Source of the DNA: Pedobacter miscanthi
GTDB taxonomy: Bacteria > Bacteroidota > Bacteroidia > Sphingobacteriales > Sphingobacteriaceae
Length of the DNA: 64,000 bases
Direction: 5' to 3'
Assembly (NCBI RefSeq): GCF_003315595.1
Contig: NZ_QNQU01000001.1
Location: 124,001 to 188,000 of the forward strand
Shown: piece by piece, positions 43,971 to 52,845 of the stretch
Numbering within the stretch: position 1 is the first letter of the stretch
Layout: every line of letters starts with the position of its first letter
The notes under the pieces: model-generated
What the model was told of the DNA's origin: nothing
The model's database searches: none
The model's input: only the letters and a program-made list of their open reading frames with translations
Translations under genes and position numbers: made by a program

Positions 43971-44810
43971 ACATTATATGTAAAAAAAATAATCACCATA
44001 GTACTTCAGCGAAAGTTTTAGTGCGTTTTGCATTGGTTTTGACTACACGGTTCTGATTTTGTTATGTTTTTTATTATGACGTGTAGATAGGTTTATGTTT
44101 CAAGTTGCATTGATAAGACCTAATTGCAACCAAACCAAATGAGAAAAGATATTATCCGGCATTTACCAAAAGCTTGCAAATAGCAGACTGTCAAATCATC
44201 TAATCCAATGCATTGTATTCCGCCTCAAAACTAATTTTTGTCTTTTCCTTTAGTCGAGATCGGTAACCGCACGCAGAAAGTTATACAGTAATTATTAATT
44301 GCAGACCGTTATTTTTTTTAGAATCATTGAAAATTATTGGTTAACTTGATTTTCATGCGTATAAGAACTTTAATGCGATTTACATCAACAAAAATCCCTT
44401 TGGATAATCAGATTTTCCCTAAATATCAGACCAATATCGATATTCGCAATTTTTCTCATGTCTTCTCGCGGGTTTCTAAGGACACCATGGGGCCGATTTC
44501 GGATGCACAGGTGCTTTAGCCAGCGGTAATTTGCCGGGAATTTGAATATACCACTAGACTATCGATAAGGAATTAACGAGTTGAGACCGGCGATCCCTTA
44601 GTTAACTTAACAATGGTATTATGAGTTAATTTACAGATTTCATCAGCTATTAACCTAAAATCTGCTTTCCGAAATGGTGTTGGGGCAAGTTAAACACAAC
44701 ATAATTTCATCTGCCATTCTGAACTTTATCAAACAATATTTCTGTAATTTTCTGTCAAACAGGAAACGCATTAATTTGCTGGTCCATTTTTAGATGGCAA
44801 AGAAAATACA
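43971..44810. other. Gene-free AT-rich region
   Basis: 840 bases with only short unconvincing frames on either strand (one at 44337-44519 was rejected). I see no clear RNA or repeat. Confidence 0.4.
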
Positions 44811-45002
44811 TTAATACTTTCTTACTGAATCTCCCGGATCAAGTTTTTTCTGTGGCTGCAAGGTATCAACCTTCTTTGCGGAAGTATCCTTTGAAGTCAT
44901 TTTTAACTTCACTTTTTTACCCTTTTCTGAAGGGTTAGTGCATCCCTGTAGAGCCATTCCAGCAATAGCTGTGACACATAAAAATAACCGTAATGTTTTC
45001 AT
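44811..45002 (-). CDS. Small lipoprotein (63 aa)
   Basis: MKTLRLFLCVTAIAGMALQGC is a lipoprotein signal with lipobox LQGC (Cys21). The rest is a Lys/Thr-rich, probably disordered tail (SEKGKKVKLKMTSKDTSAKK). Unknown function; an envelope anchor or stress lipoprotein. Confidence 0.6.
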   Translation of the reverse strand: MKTLRLFLCVTAIAGMALQGCTNPSEKGKKVKLKMTSKDTSAKKVDTLQPQKKLDPGDSVRKY

Positions 45003-45212
45003 AGCTTTTTATATATAAAATCCTAATCGATAGAAATAGTTTTGACTATTTTATAAATGGATAATTCAACTTTCTAATATTTCGACTCGACAATAAAAAA
45101 TGGCGGGGTGAGTTTGGCTTTTCCCTAAGGAAAAAGGCAAGATACGTCTCATTCCTAAAACTATTTTAAAAGATCTATAGTTAAATCTTATATCGTCAGG
45201 AGAAAGTTATTT

Positions 45213-45674
45213 ATGAAAAATAAAGATGATCACATTAGTTATGAAACTGGTACGGCCAACCAGGAACTTGAAAAGTTTATTTCCGCGCAGGAACGTGACT
45301 ACTTAACTGCGCTAACTGAGATAAGCAAAGGAAAAAAACGATCCCATTGGATGTGGTATATCTTTCCTCAGATCCGCGGCCTCGGCCTATCTGAAACAGC
45401 AAAGTATTACGCCATTAAGGACCTTAGGCAGGCTAATGCTTATTTGCACCATCCATTATTAGGCCCCAGGCTAATGGAAATCAGTGAAAGATTGCTTTGT
45501 CACAAAAACCGCACTGCCCATGAAATTTTTGGTAGTCCGGATGATCTGAAACTTAGGTCAAGTATGAGCTTATTTTCTTGTGTCGCTAAGGCTCCGGCAG
45601 TTTTTCAACAGGTTCTTGATGCATTCTTTTCCGGGGAGAAAGACAACAGAACGCTTCGCATACTTGGACTTTAA
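45213..45674 (+). CDS. DUF1810 family protein
   Basis: 153 residues. The DUF1810 signature is clear: LEKFISAQERDYLTALTEISKGKKRSHWMWYIFPQIRGLGLS, YAIKDLRQANAYLHHPLLGPRL, DLKLRSSMSLFSCVA. Helical cytosolic protein of unknown function, often carried by mobile or accessory regions. Confidence 0.92.
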   Translation: MKNKDDHISYETGTANQELEKFISAQERDYLTALTEISKGKKRSHWMWYIFPQIRGLGLSETAKYYAIKDLRQANAYLHHPLLGPRLMEISERLLCHKNRTAHEIFGSPDDLKLRSSMSLFSCVAKAPAVFQQVLDAFFSGEKDNRTLRILGL

Positions 45675-46515
45675 CTTTACTGTGTAGTCGTTTAACATTG
45701 TAGTGTGCTAATTTACTACAGAGCCATCCATGGATCTAACCTTAGCGGTAGCACGTCAATGCCATTTAAGTTGTTTTTGCTGTCAGATTCTGTATGACAA
45801 AAGGAATACATTAAATAGTTACTTAAATAGTGTCTTTAATTTCCCTGATGACTGAATATCCAGTCCTTTATTTTAAAGAATTTGCAATTAAGGAGAAGGT
45901 GATTTTTTGTTGTCCTAAAAACATTAAATACACATGCTATACTTATTTATAGATTACTAAGCTGAATAGTTCGACTCTCTTTCGTAGTCGTTCGCTGTGA
46001 TGAAATTGGTAATGAATAAGTACAAAGACTACAGTGATATCAACTTTCTTTTCATTGATAACAGGAAAGTCAGCAGCGATTATGAGGCTTTGACAGGAAA
46101 TTTTCTAAGGGCAACAGGATATGGCTTTGACATTTTATTCGATTATTATGGACATATTTGGTTAGCTTGAAACGAAATTTCTCAGCGAAGTTTCCATGTA
46201 TGTTGGTAAGATTTACCGATAGCCCCCCCTGAAGGGCACCATGAAAATGTTATGCCCGGCTCCCTATCTTCACTAGGTGTTATCCCATCATCCCTAATCA
46301 ACAGTAGCAGCACATTTCTAAAGATAATCATTACTCGCAAATATACTGAGTGACTTCCCGATACTTAATAATAGCATTATATTTTTAATAACTGCTAAAA
46401 TTTAAATGATTTTGCAGGACTTCAAAAACCACCAACTTTGTACAGGATACGGAAAACATTGTGTCCGGAATCCATTGTCCCGACGGGCGTCTCTAAAACC
46501 ATTATTTTAAAAAAT
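45675..46515. other. Intergenic region with one possible small gene
   Basis: 840 bases. Apart from the 56-codon frame at 46000 nothing is recognisable. The upstream extension of the hydrolase at 46516 (from 46438) is part of its leader. Confidence 0.4.
46000..46170 (+). CDS. Possible small protein (56 aa)
   Basis: ATG 46000 (or 46012) to TGA 46170. Reads MNKYKDYSDINFLFIDNRK, VSSDYEALTGNFLRATGYGFD, YYGHIWLA. Composition is protein-like and acidic-aromatic, but nothing is recognised and no ribosome-binding site is evident. Confidence 0.35.
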   Translation: MKLVMNKYKDYSDINFLFIDNRKVSSDYEALTGNFLRATGYGFDILFDYYGHIWLA

Positions 46516-47304
46516 ATGAAAACAAAATTATCAATCCAAAAACCGGCCAGGGTAGGAACTTTGGCCTTGTTATTACTTGCAGTGATCTTAACGCCGCAGA
46601 AAGTATCCGCACAGGCACCAAAAGTCAAAAATATTGTATTGGTACATGGAGCTTTTGCCGACGGTTCGGGATGGAGTGCCGTCTACTCTATACTGACCAA
46701 AAAGGGTTTTAAGGTAACAGTAGTTCAAAATCCAATGACTTCACTCGAAGACGATGTGGCGACTACTAAACTTGCATTGGATAAGCAAGATGGACCAACG
46801 ATTTTGGTAGGTCATTCTTATGGCGGTGCCGTAATTACCCAAGCGGGTGATCACCCTAAAGTTGCCGCATTGGTTTACGTCGCAGCCTTTCAACCAGATA
46901 AGGGGGAAACTGTGTTGCAATGGGTAATGACCGCTCCACCAGCTCCTGAAGGCGGAATACTTAATCCAGATGAAAAAGGAATGGTTTATTATGATCTTGC
47001 AAAATTTCACGCCGGTTTCGGAGCGGATATTCCAAAAGCGCAGGCTGAATTTATGGCAGCCTCACAGGGCGCCTTCAATGTGAAGGGGTTTGTAACTCCA
47101 CTTACGGTTGCAGCATGGAAAACAAAACCAAGTTATGCGGTAGTTTCGACCGAGGATAAGACACTTGTTCCTTCAATTCAAAGAGCGATGTATAAACGCT
47201 CGAACACTAAAGTTACAGAGGTAAAGGGAAGTCATGCGGTATTTATTTCACAGCCTGAACAAGTTGCTAAAGTTATCGTCAATGCGGCGACAGCCGTTAA
47301 TTAA
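46516..47304 (+). CDS. Exported alpha/beta hydrolase
   Basis: 262 residues from ATG 46516, which gives a proper Sec signal (LALLLLAVILTPQKVSAQ); the longer frame from 46438 does not. Motifs: HGAFADGSGW oxyanion loop, GHSYGGA nucleophile elbow, and GSHAVFISQP for the catalytic His. It resembles exported esterases annotated as salicylate/pyrethroid-type or AB hydrolase_6. Probable periplasmic esterase; substrate unknown. Confidence 0.88.
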   Translation: MKTKLSIQKPARVGTLALLLLAVILTPQKVSAQAPKVKNIVLVHGAFADGSGWSAVYSILTKKGFKVTVVQNPMTSLEDDVATTKLALDKQDGPTILVGHSYGGAVITQAGDHPKVAALVYVAAFQPDKGETVLQWVMTAPPAPEGGILNPDEKGMVYYDLAKFHAGFGADIPKAQAEFMAASQGAFNVKGFVTPLTVAAWKTKPSYAVVSTEDKTLVPSIQRAMYKRSNTKVTEVKGSHAVFISQPEQVAKVIVNAATAVN

Positions 47305-47359
47305 CTGGAATTCAGCCATAATACCGGTGGAAAATATTGATTTTCAGTACAATTAAAAC

Positions 47360-47395
47360 TGCTCTGCATAACGTCCAGTTCTGCAGAGCATATTT
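47360..47395 (+). terminator. Hairpin terminator after the alpha/beta hydrolase
   Basis: TGCTCTGCA (47360-47368) pairs with TGCAGAGCA (47382-47390) and is followed by TATTTTAT. Perfect 9-bp stem, 13-base loop, 55 bases after the stop. Confidence 0.6.
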
Positions 47396-47477
47396 TATGT
47401 TCCTCAATCTCCTTAACCAACTTTGCTACAAGCGCTTCAAGGCTATTTACTGCAATGAAAATTAAAACCTATACATA

Positions 47478-48461
47478 ATGGAAGAAATTGAAAAAAAATA
47501 CCCGGTTGAGAAGGATAAAGCACTTTCAAAAAAAACAAAAAAATTCCTTATAAAGTTCAACGCCCTAGAATCGACCGCAGCAAATTTATCGGTTACTGAA
47601 GCAAGAAAAGCTTTTGCGGATCTTCAAGCATCGAGCGAAGTCGATTATTCTGGAATTGAGGAATCCGAACAAAACATCGATTCTGGTGGATACAAAATAA
47701 AATTAAACATTTTAAAACCCGAGAACAGCAAAAGATCTTTACCCTTTTTCGTTTTCATTCATGGGGGTGGCTGGATTTTAGGTGACTATCCGAGCCATAG
47801 ACGATTGGTAAGAGATTTGGTTGTCCACTCAGGCACAGCAGGGATTTTTATAAATTACAGTCTATCACCTGAAGTAAAATATCCAAGGGCACTGGATGAA
47901 ATTTCTGCAACACTGGATTGGTTATCAAAAAATGCTGATGATTATAATCTTGATGCTACACGGATGGCGCTGGTAGGCAACAGCGCCGGGGCGAACATGG
48001 CAATCGCAAGTGCGATCCGGGGAATTGAAAACAATGGGCCAGAGATCAAACTACAAATACTGATGTGGCCGGTAACAAGCTATACCACAGATTGGAAATC
48101 TTATGATAAATATGGCAGTGACAGGTTTTTAACTTCACAAAAAATGAAGTGGATGTTCGACAACTATACCAGCGATGAGCAGGCGCTTGGCAGTATCTAC
48201 ATCTCCCCTGTTCTTGCAGACCGCAAGCAACTTAAAAAGCTTCCGCCAACATTAATTCAGGTAGCAGAAGCTGATATTTTGAGGGATCAGGGAGAGAAGT
48301 TTGGCCGAAAACTGGATCAGGCCGGAGTCAATGTAACCACCATACGCTATAATGGTATGATTCATGATTTTGGCTTGCTTAATCCTTTGGCAAAGCTGAC
48401 GCAGGTGAAGTCGCAAATTGCGCATGCATCTGCTGAGTTACACAAATATCTGTGGGCTTAA
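47478..48461 (+). CDS. Hormone-sensitive lipase-family alpha/beta hydrolase
   Basis: 327 residues. A helical cap (1-75), then the HSL oxyanion motif HGGGW (about 95-99), nucleophile elbow VGNSAGANMAI, Asp in VAEADILRDQG and His in MIHDFGLL. Cytosolic; acts on short-chain esters. The intervening terminator suggests it is transcribed apart from the upstream hydrolase. It is followed after 40 bases by the CRP-fold kinase. Confidence 0.9.
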   Translation: MEEIEKKYPVEKDKALSKKTKKFLIKFNALESTAANLSVTEARKAFADLQASSEVDYSGIEESEQNIDSGGYKIKLNILKPENSKRSLPFFVFIHGGGWILGDYPSHRRLVRDLVVHSGTAGIFINYSLSPEVKYPRALDEISATLDWLSKNADDYNLDATRMALVGNSAGANMAIASAIRGIENNGPEIKLQILMWPVTSYTTDWKSYDKYGSDRFLTSQKMKWMFDNYTSDEQALGSIYISPVLADRKQLKKLPPTLIQVAEADILRDQGEKFGRKLDQAGVNVTTIRYNGMIHDFGLLNPLAKLTQVKSQIAHASAELHKYLWA

Positions 48462-48500
48462 GTGTAACCTGGCCTAATTTATTACATAGATGAACAGACA

Positions 48501-49919
48501 ATGCTAACCCTTCTTCAGCAATTATTGAATTTTGAAAGTCTTTCAACAGTCCCTCATGACCAGTTGAACTGGCTAATCAAGCACAGCAAGATCAGAAAAT
48601 TTGAAAGGGGAGCATTTGTAGGAATACAGGGAAAAAAAATCGATGGGCCACACTTTTTAATAAAGGGAAATATTTTAATGTTTATGTATCGTGGCAACGA
48701 GAAGCAGGATCTTTTGACACTGGAAACGGGCGATATCTTCGGATACCTTCCCTACTCAAGAAGCGATATCGCACCATTAAATGCACTTGCCCTCGACCAG
48801 GTCGAAGTGCTATCCTTTGAAACCTCAATGGTACGGGAAATGATCAGTTTACATTTTGAGCTTACCCAGTCATTGGTACATATCATGAATACCCGAGTCA
48901 GAAGTTACACCACGCTTCAGCAACAAAATGACAAGATGGCTTCGCTCGGAAAATTGGCAGCGGGCTTAGCCCATGAATTGAATAATCCGGCCTCAGCGCT
49001 CATCAGTGATGCTTTAGCCCTCAAAAAACATATTCGTGCAGAGTTCTTATTCAATAGTTTCTTTCCAACGGAATGTTTGGTAAATACCCAAAGAAGTAGT
49101 ATTGAAAGCCGGCTTGTAGAAATAATCTCCGGGCATCAGGAAAAAGAACTATCCTACAAGGAGCAAAATCAGAAAGAAAATTCCATCACCAAATGGATGG
49201 AGCGTAATTCCATCAGCTATACTGAAGAAATGATCGAAGTTTTTGCAGATTTCAATATCCAAAGCGACTCGCTTGAATTTCTCAAACAGAGTCTTCCGCA
49301 AAAAGCATTGGCAGCCTTATTTAAACAACTGACCAACTCCCTTGTTACCGAAAAAATTGCCCGTAACATTGAAGTGGCTTCATCGCGAATAGCAGATTTG
49401 GTCCGATCCGTCAAAATATACACGCACATGGATCGAGGCCAAGAGAGGTCATATTCTAATATCCATGAGGGAATTGATAACACCATCCGTATGCTCGGAC
49501 ATAAAATCCGAGTTGGAAAAATTCGCGTTAACAAGCGCTATGGTGAAGAAGTTCCACCGGTAAACGCGCATACTGGAGAACTTAATCAGGTCTGGACCAA
49601 TCTGATCGACAATGCAATTGACAGCATGCTTGAAAACCAAGAGGGATCACTTACGATTGTGACCGAACTTGCGGGTAATAACATCAAGGTTAGCTTTACC
49701 GATGATGGACCGGGAATCCCTGAAGATATCATAAACAACATATTTGATCCCTTTTTTACAACCAAACCTATAGGATCAGGCACAGGCATGGGCCTAGAAA
49801 ATGTCAGAAGGATTATACTTAGGCAGGGCGGATCAGTTAAGGTATATTCAGTTCCCCGCAATACGGTCTTTACAGTTTGCATCCCAATCAACACTCACAA
49901 ACAGGCAATTAAACCATAA
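48501..49919 (+). CDS. Histidine kinase with N-terminal CRP-fold domain
   Basis: 472 residues, no membrane segment. Residues 1-130 form a cNMP-binding (CRP-like) fold (KFERGAFVGIQGKK, FLIKGNILMF, LETGDIFGYLPYSRS), but the phosphate-binding Glu and Arg of true cAMP sites are absent. A helix leads to the H-box KLAAGLAHELNNPAS (His158), then a long helical insertion (170-335) and HATPase_c (VWTNLIDNAIDSM, DDGPGIP, GTGMGLENV). The following gene begins five bases after its stop and contains a receiver, the likely phospho-acceptor. Confidence 0.9.
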   Translation: MLTLLQQLLNFESLSTVPHDQLNWLIKHSKIRKFERGAFVGIQGKKIDGPHFLIKGNILMFMYRGNEKQDLLTLETGDIFGYLPYSRSDIAPLNALALDQVEVLSFETSMVREMISLHFELTQSLVHIMNTRVRSYTTLQQQNDKMASLGKLAAGLAHELNNPASALISDALALKKHIRAEFLFNSFFPTECLVNTQRSSIESRLVEIISGHQEKELSYKEQNQKENSITKWMERNSISYTEEMIEVFADFNIQSDSLEFLKQSLPQKALAALFKQLTNSLVTEKIARNIEVASSRIADLVRSVKIYTHMDRGQERSYSNIHEGIDNTIRMLGHKIRVGKIRVNKRYGEEVPPVNAHTGELNQVWTNLIDNAIDSMLENQEGSLTIVTELAGNNIKVSFTDDGPGIPEDIINNIFDPFFTTKPIGSGTGMGLENVRRIILRQGGSVKVYSVPRNTVFTVCIPINTHKQAIKP

Positions 49920-49924
49920 ATAAA

Positions 49925-51586
49925 ATGGAAAAACCTTTAATTTTTTTGATTGATGATGACCCCCAGGTTCTCCATTCAATCACACGGGATTTAAAGTCCC
50001 AGTATGAAAAAAGATATAAGATCATCAGCAACAGCTCCGCGCACCAAGCTTTAGAAACTATTGCCGAATTGAGGAATCAGTCAAAAGCAATTGCTATTTT
50101 TATCAGCGATCAGCGTATGCCAGAGATGCAGGGAATAGAATTTTTGAAAAAAGCTATGGCCATTTTTCCCAATGCGAAACGGGTACTGCTGACTGCATAC
50201 AGCGATACCCAAGCTGCCATTGAGGCGATCAACCATATCCAGCTGGATTATTACCTTATGAAACCGTGGAATCCGGCCGGGGAACGCTTATATCCCGTGC
50301 TGGATGACCTCCTATCCGACTGGCAGGCTAATTACCGCCCTGAATTCAAGGGACTCAAGTTAATTGGTTTCCAATACTCGCCATTTTCGCACAAACTTAA
50401 GGATTATCTGGCAGGCAATTTGATTCCATACCAATGGCTGGATGTAGAGAAAGATCCGGAAGCAAATCTACTGCTTCAACTTAACGGGTTAAGTTTGGAG
50501 AATTTACCTGTGGTTATAACAGAAGATGGAGAAGTTTTTATCCAGCCAGATGTTTCTGCTCTAGCTTTGGAAATCGGGGCAGGTGCCGGAGTAACGACTG
50601 AGATGTATGATGTTGTAATTATCGGCGGAGGTCCTGCGGGACTTGCATCTGCAGTTTATGGCGCTTCCGAAGGTCTTAAAACCCTTATAATAGAGCGCAA
50701 AGCTCCGGGTGGACAGGCAGGAACGAGTTCCAGGATAGAAAATTACTTGGGTTTCCCTTCCGGACTAACAGGCGCTGATTTATCCCGAAGGGCGATTAGC
50801 CAGGCCGTAAGACTTGGTGCGGAAATACTTTCTCCAAAAGAAGTGTTATCCATCAGCGAAACAGATAATTATAAAACAATTACGCTCCACGATCAAAGCT
50901 CAATCAAATGCCGGGCAGTAATTATAACTACCGGAGTCGACTATAAAAAACTAGAGATTAAGGGCATTAGCGATTTTACAGGTGCCGGAATTTATTATGG
51001 AGCAGCCGTAAGCGAAGCGGCTTCCTGTAGGGGGCAGCAGGTTTATATTGTCGGAGGAGGCAATTCTGCGGGTCAGTCTGCAGTTTACCTTTCTAAATTT
51101 GCTAAAAAAGTACATATTCTCATCAGACGAGAAAGCTTATCCAATACGATGTCCTCCTACCTAATTAAGCAGATCGAAAGCTTGCCCAACATCGAGGTTT
51201 TGACAAACTGCAAAATAAGGGAAGCTTCAGGCCAAAGCCACCTGGAAGATTTGTTAATCGAAAATATTAAAAGCAAGAGTCTTGAAAAATATAAGGCAGC
51301 TGCATTGTATATTTTTATAGGGGCTAAGCCATTCACCGACTGGCTTGGAGAGGCTATCGAACGGGATGTTAATGGCTTTATCAGAACGGGGCAAAATCTA
51401 AGGTACGACAGCAGGTTCGGGCAATTCTGGAAGCTTAAAAGAGATCCTTACTTACTTGAGACCAGTATTCCGGGTATTTTTGCAGCTGGCGACGTGCGCT
51501 CCGGGGCAATGAACAGAATCGCTTCGGCAGTTGGTGAAGGTTCGATGGCGATTTCCTTTGTCCACAAATATTTAGCAGAACACTAA
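49925..51586 (+). CDS. Receiver + glutaredoxin-like + thioredoxin-reductase-like flavoprotein fusion
   Basis: 553 residues in three parts. Receiver 1-130: IDDDP, phospho-acceptor Asp62 (ISDQRMP), LLTAYSD, LMKPWN. Middle 143-215: a glutaredoxin-like fold (IGFQYSPFSHKLKDYL...LPVVITEDG) with CxxC replaced by SPFS. C-terminal 228-553: thioredoxin-reductase fold with FAD loop GGGPAG (234-239), PGGQAGTSSRIENYLGFP, NADPH loop GGGNSAGQ (377-384) and AAGDVR. The redox CxxC is absent (GAAVSEAASC). It may reduce small molecules or other partners with NADPH under control of the receiver. Confidence 0.9.
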   Translation: MEKPLIFLIDDDPQVLHSITRDLKSQYEKRYKIISNSSAHQALETIAELRNQSKAIAIFISDQRMPEMQGIEFLKKAMAIFPNAKRVLLTAYSDTQAAIEAINHIQLDYYLMKPWNPAGERLYPVLDDLLSDWQANYRPEFKGLKLIGFQYSPFSHKLKDYLAGNLIPYQWLDVEKDPEANLLLQLNGLSLENLPVVITEDGEVFIQPDVSALALEIGAGAGVTTEMYDVVIIGGGPAGLASAVYGASEGLKTLIIERKAPGGQAGTSSRIENYLGFPSGLTGADLSRRAISQAVRLGAEILSPKEVLSISETDNYKTITLHDQSSIKCRAVIITTGVDYKKLEIKGISDFTGAGIYYGAAVSEAASCRGQQVYIVGGGNSAGQSAVYLSKFAKKVHILIRRESLSNTMSSYLIKQIESLPNIEVLTNCKIREASGQSHLEDLLIENIKSKSLEKYKAAALYIFIGAKPFTDWLGEAIERDVNGFIRTGQNLRYDSRFGQFWKLKRDPYLLETSIPGIFAAGDVRSGAMNRIASAVGEGSMAISFVHKYLAEH

Positions 51587-51603
51587 CGCAAATTTTTAAA
51601 ACG

Positions 51604-51882
51604 ATGTCAGAAAAAAAGATTCTATGCATACACATCAGGGAAATTAACAAAATCATGACCAGTGGGAAACTTGAATGCGAAGAATGCGTCAAAATTGGAG
51701 GCAAATGGGTTCATCTGAGGGTCTGCCAAAGTTGTTGAGCGACGCTGTGTTGCGATTCATCAGACCATAAGCATATTCGTACACATGCTTTGTCAATGTC
51801 CCATCTGGTAGCCAGTTCTGCCGAGCCAGGAGAGAATTGGATGTGGTGTTATAAAGATCAACAGGGCGTAAACTTCGACTGA
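51604..51882 (+). pseudogene. UBP-type zinc-finger protein gene interrupted by an in-frame TGA
   Basis: From ATG 51604 the frame reads 44 codons (C8, H10, CEEC 25-28, CQSC 41-44), meets TGA at 51736-51738, and then stays open for 47 more codons to TGA at 51880-51882. The downstream part keeps the rest of the zinc-finger UBP pattern: TLCCDSS, KH, H, H, EPGENWMWCYKDQ. In relatives the TGA position is Gly (CxxCG), one base from GGA. Hence a nonsense pseudogene, a recoded codon, or a base error. It follows the flavoprotein by 17 bases; the trio is probably an operon. Confidence 0.8.
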
Positions 51883-52098
51883 TGTATTGGATAAACCCAC
51901 ATCGGTCTATATCTATGCGCAGTAACAATTAACCGTAAAGCCACACTGAGCACGCAGTTTTTCCAAGATCATCATCCTTACATCTCTAAAATGTGTGATA
52001 AGAAATGCTAAAAGCTATTCCAATGTTTAATTCATATTCTTAAACACCAATTTTTAGTGTATCATTTATGGCAGTGTTACCAAAGTATAGACTACGTG

Positions 52099-52458
52099 AT
52101 GAAAACTATATTAATCATAGACCCGAACCTAAACCTGTTGGAAGTTCTTTGTCATGCGTTGGAGATGGAAAAATATGAAGCTATCGGTTACTCGGGGCAC
52201 GAACTGGAACTGATTAAACTAATTCAGAATATAGCACCTTCACTAATCCTCATTAACCTTAGTTTACCTTCCGATAAGTCTATAGAGTGGTGCGGTCGAA
52301 TGAAATCTCTATATCCTAACCTCCCTATCATTGCGATGAGTTGCGATGAAAGCATTCTCAAAAAAAAGAATCTTTGGTTATTTGACGGGAATATCGGGAA
52401 GCCGTTCGACCTTGCTTCATTTTATAACCTTGTAGAAAGACATATTGGAAAGACCTAA
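52099..52458 (+). CDS. Pseudo-receiver lacking the phospho-acceptor Asp
   Basis: 119 residues from ATG 52099 (MKTILIIDPNLNLLEVLCHALEM); a frame from 52057 adds an atypical leader. Receiver fold with IIDPN (one acidic residue), LILINLSLP where the phospho-acceptor is Asn53, IIAMSCDE and GKPFDLAS. The missing Asp suggests phosphorylation-independent signalling. It lies 216 bases after the UBP zinc-finger gene. Confidence 0.82.
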   Translation: MKTILIIDPNLNLLEVLCHALEMEKYEAIGYSGHELELIKLIQNIAPSLILINLSLPSDKSIEWCGRMKSLYPNLPIIAMSCDESILKKKNLWLFDGNIGKPFDLASFYNLVERHIGKT

Positions 52459-52845
52459 CCAAAAACCAGTCAGATTAGGATCACCATGTTCGATACTGTT
52501 GATACGGAAATAACCCTCTTGGTTCTCAACTTGCCGATCCAACCCAAAATGAACTCCGGTATTACGAACATTCCTGCCAGAACAATCAAGATGACTATCA
52601 AAATAATGATAACAGGTATAAGTCGTATGATTTTCCATTTTTAAAATTTCAAATGAACTTTATTCAAAATAAATCATGTTGGTGATGAATTCAATTTAAG
52701 GTAATCTGGCGAGAATTTGTTCAGGAAAGTCTAAAGGACCTGCCGGAATCAGCCACAGAAATGTTCTCAGGGAAGCTGAACGATCAATAGATAGAGGTCT
52801 TCAATGCAGAAAGGATTGAATTACGCATTCTAATAAAATAAAAAT
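52459..52845. other. Intergenic region with conflicting reading frames
   Basis: 387 bases. The minus strand holds a 73-codon ATG frame (52417-52638) of poor quality and, in the next frame, a much more protein-like hydrophobic stretch with no start. A plus-strand 47-codon remnant without a start lies near 52700-52840. No gene is accepted. Confidence 0.4.

Noticed and set aside
44337..44519. 60-codon plus-strand frame
   Set aside because: No ribosome-binding site, atypical composition and no recognisable domain.
45965..45995. A TTCGACTC sequence suggesting a tRNA T-arm
   Set aside because: No acceptor or anticodon stem could be built around it.
51689..51928. 79-codon minus-strand frame antisense to the UBP zinc-finger gene
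   Set aside because: It is the shadow of the interrupted zinc-finger gene, whose plus-strand sequence clearly carries the family pattern.
52700..52840. Plus-strand stretch reading WREFVQESLKDLPES and EVFNAERIELRILIK with an internal TAG
   Set aside because: No start codon, an internal stop and no family match that I can name.
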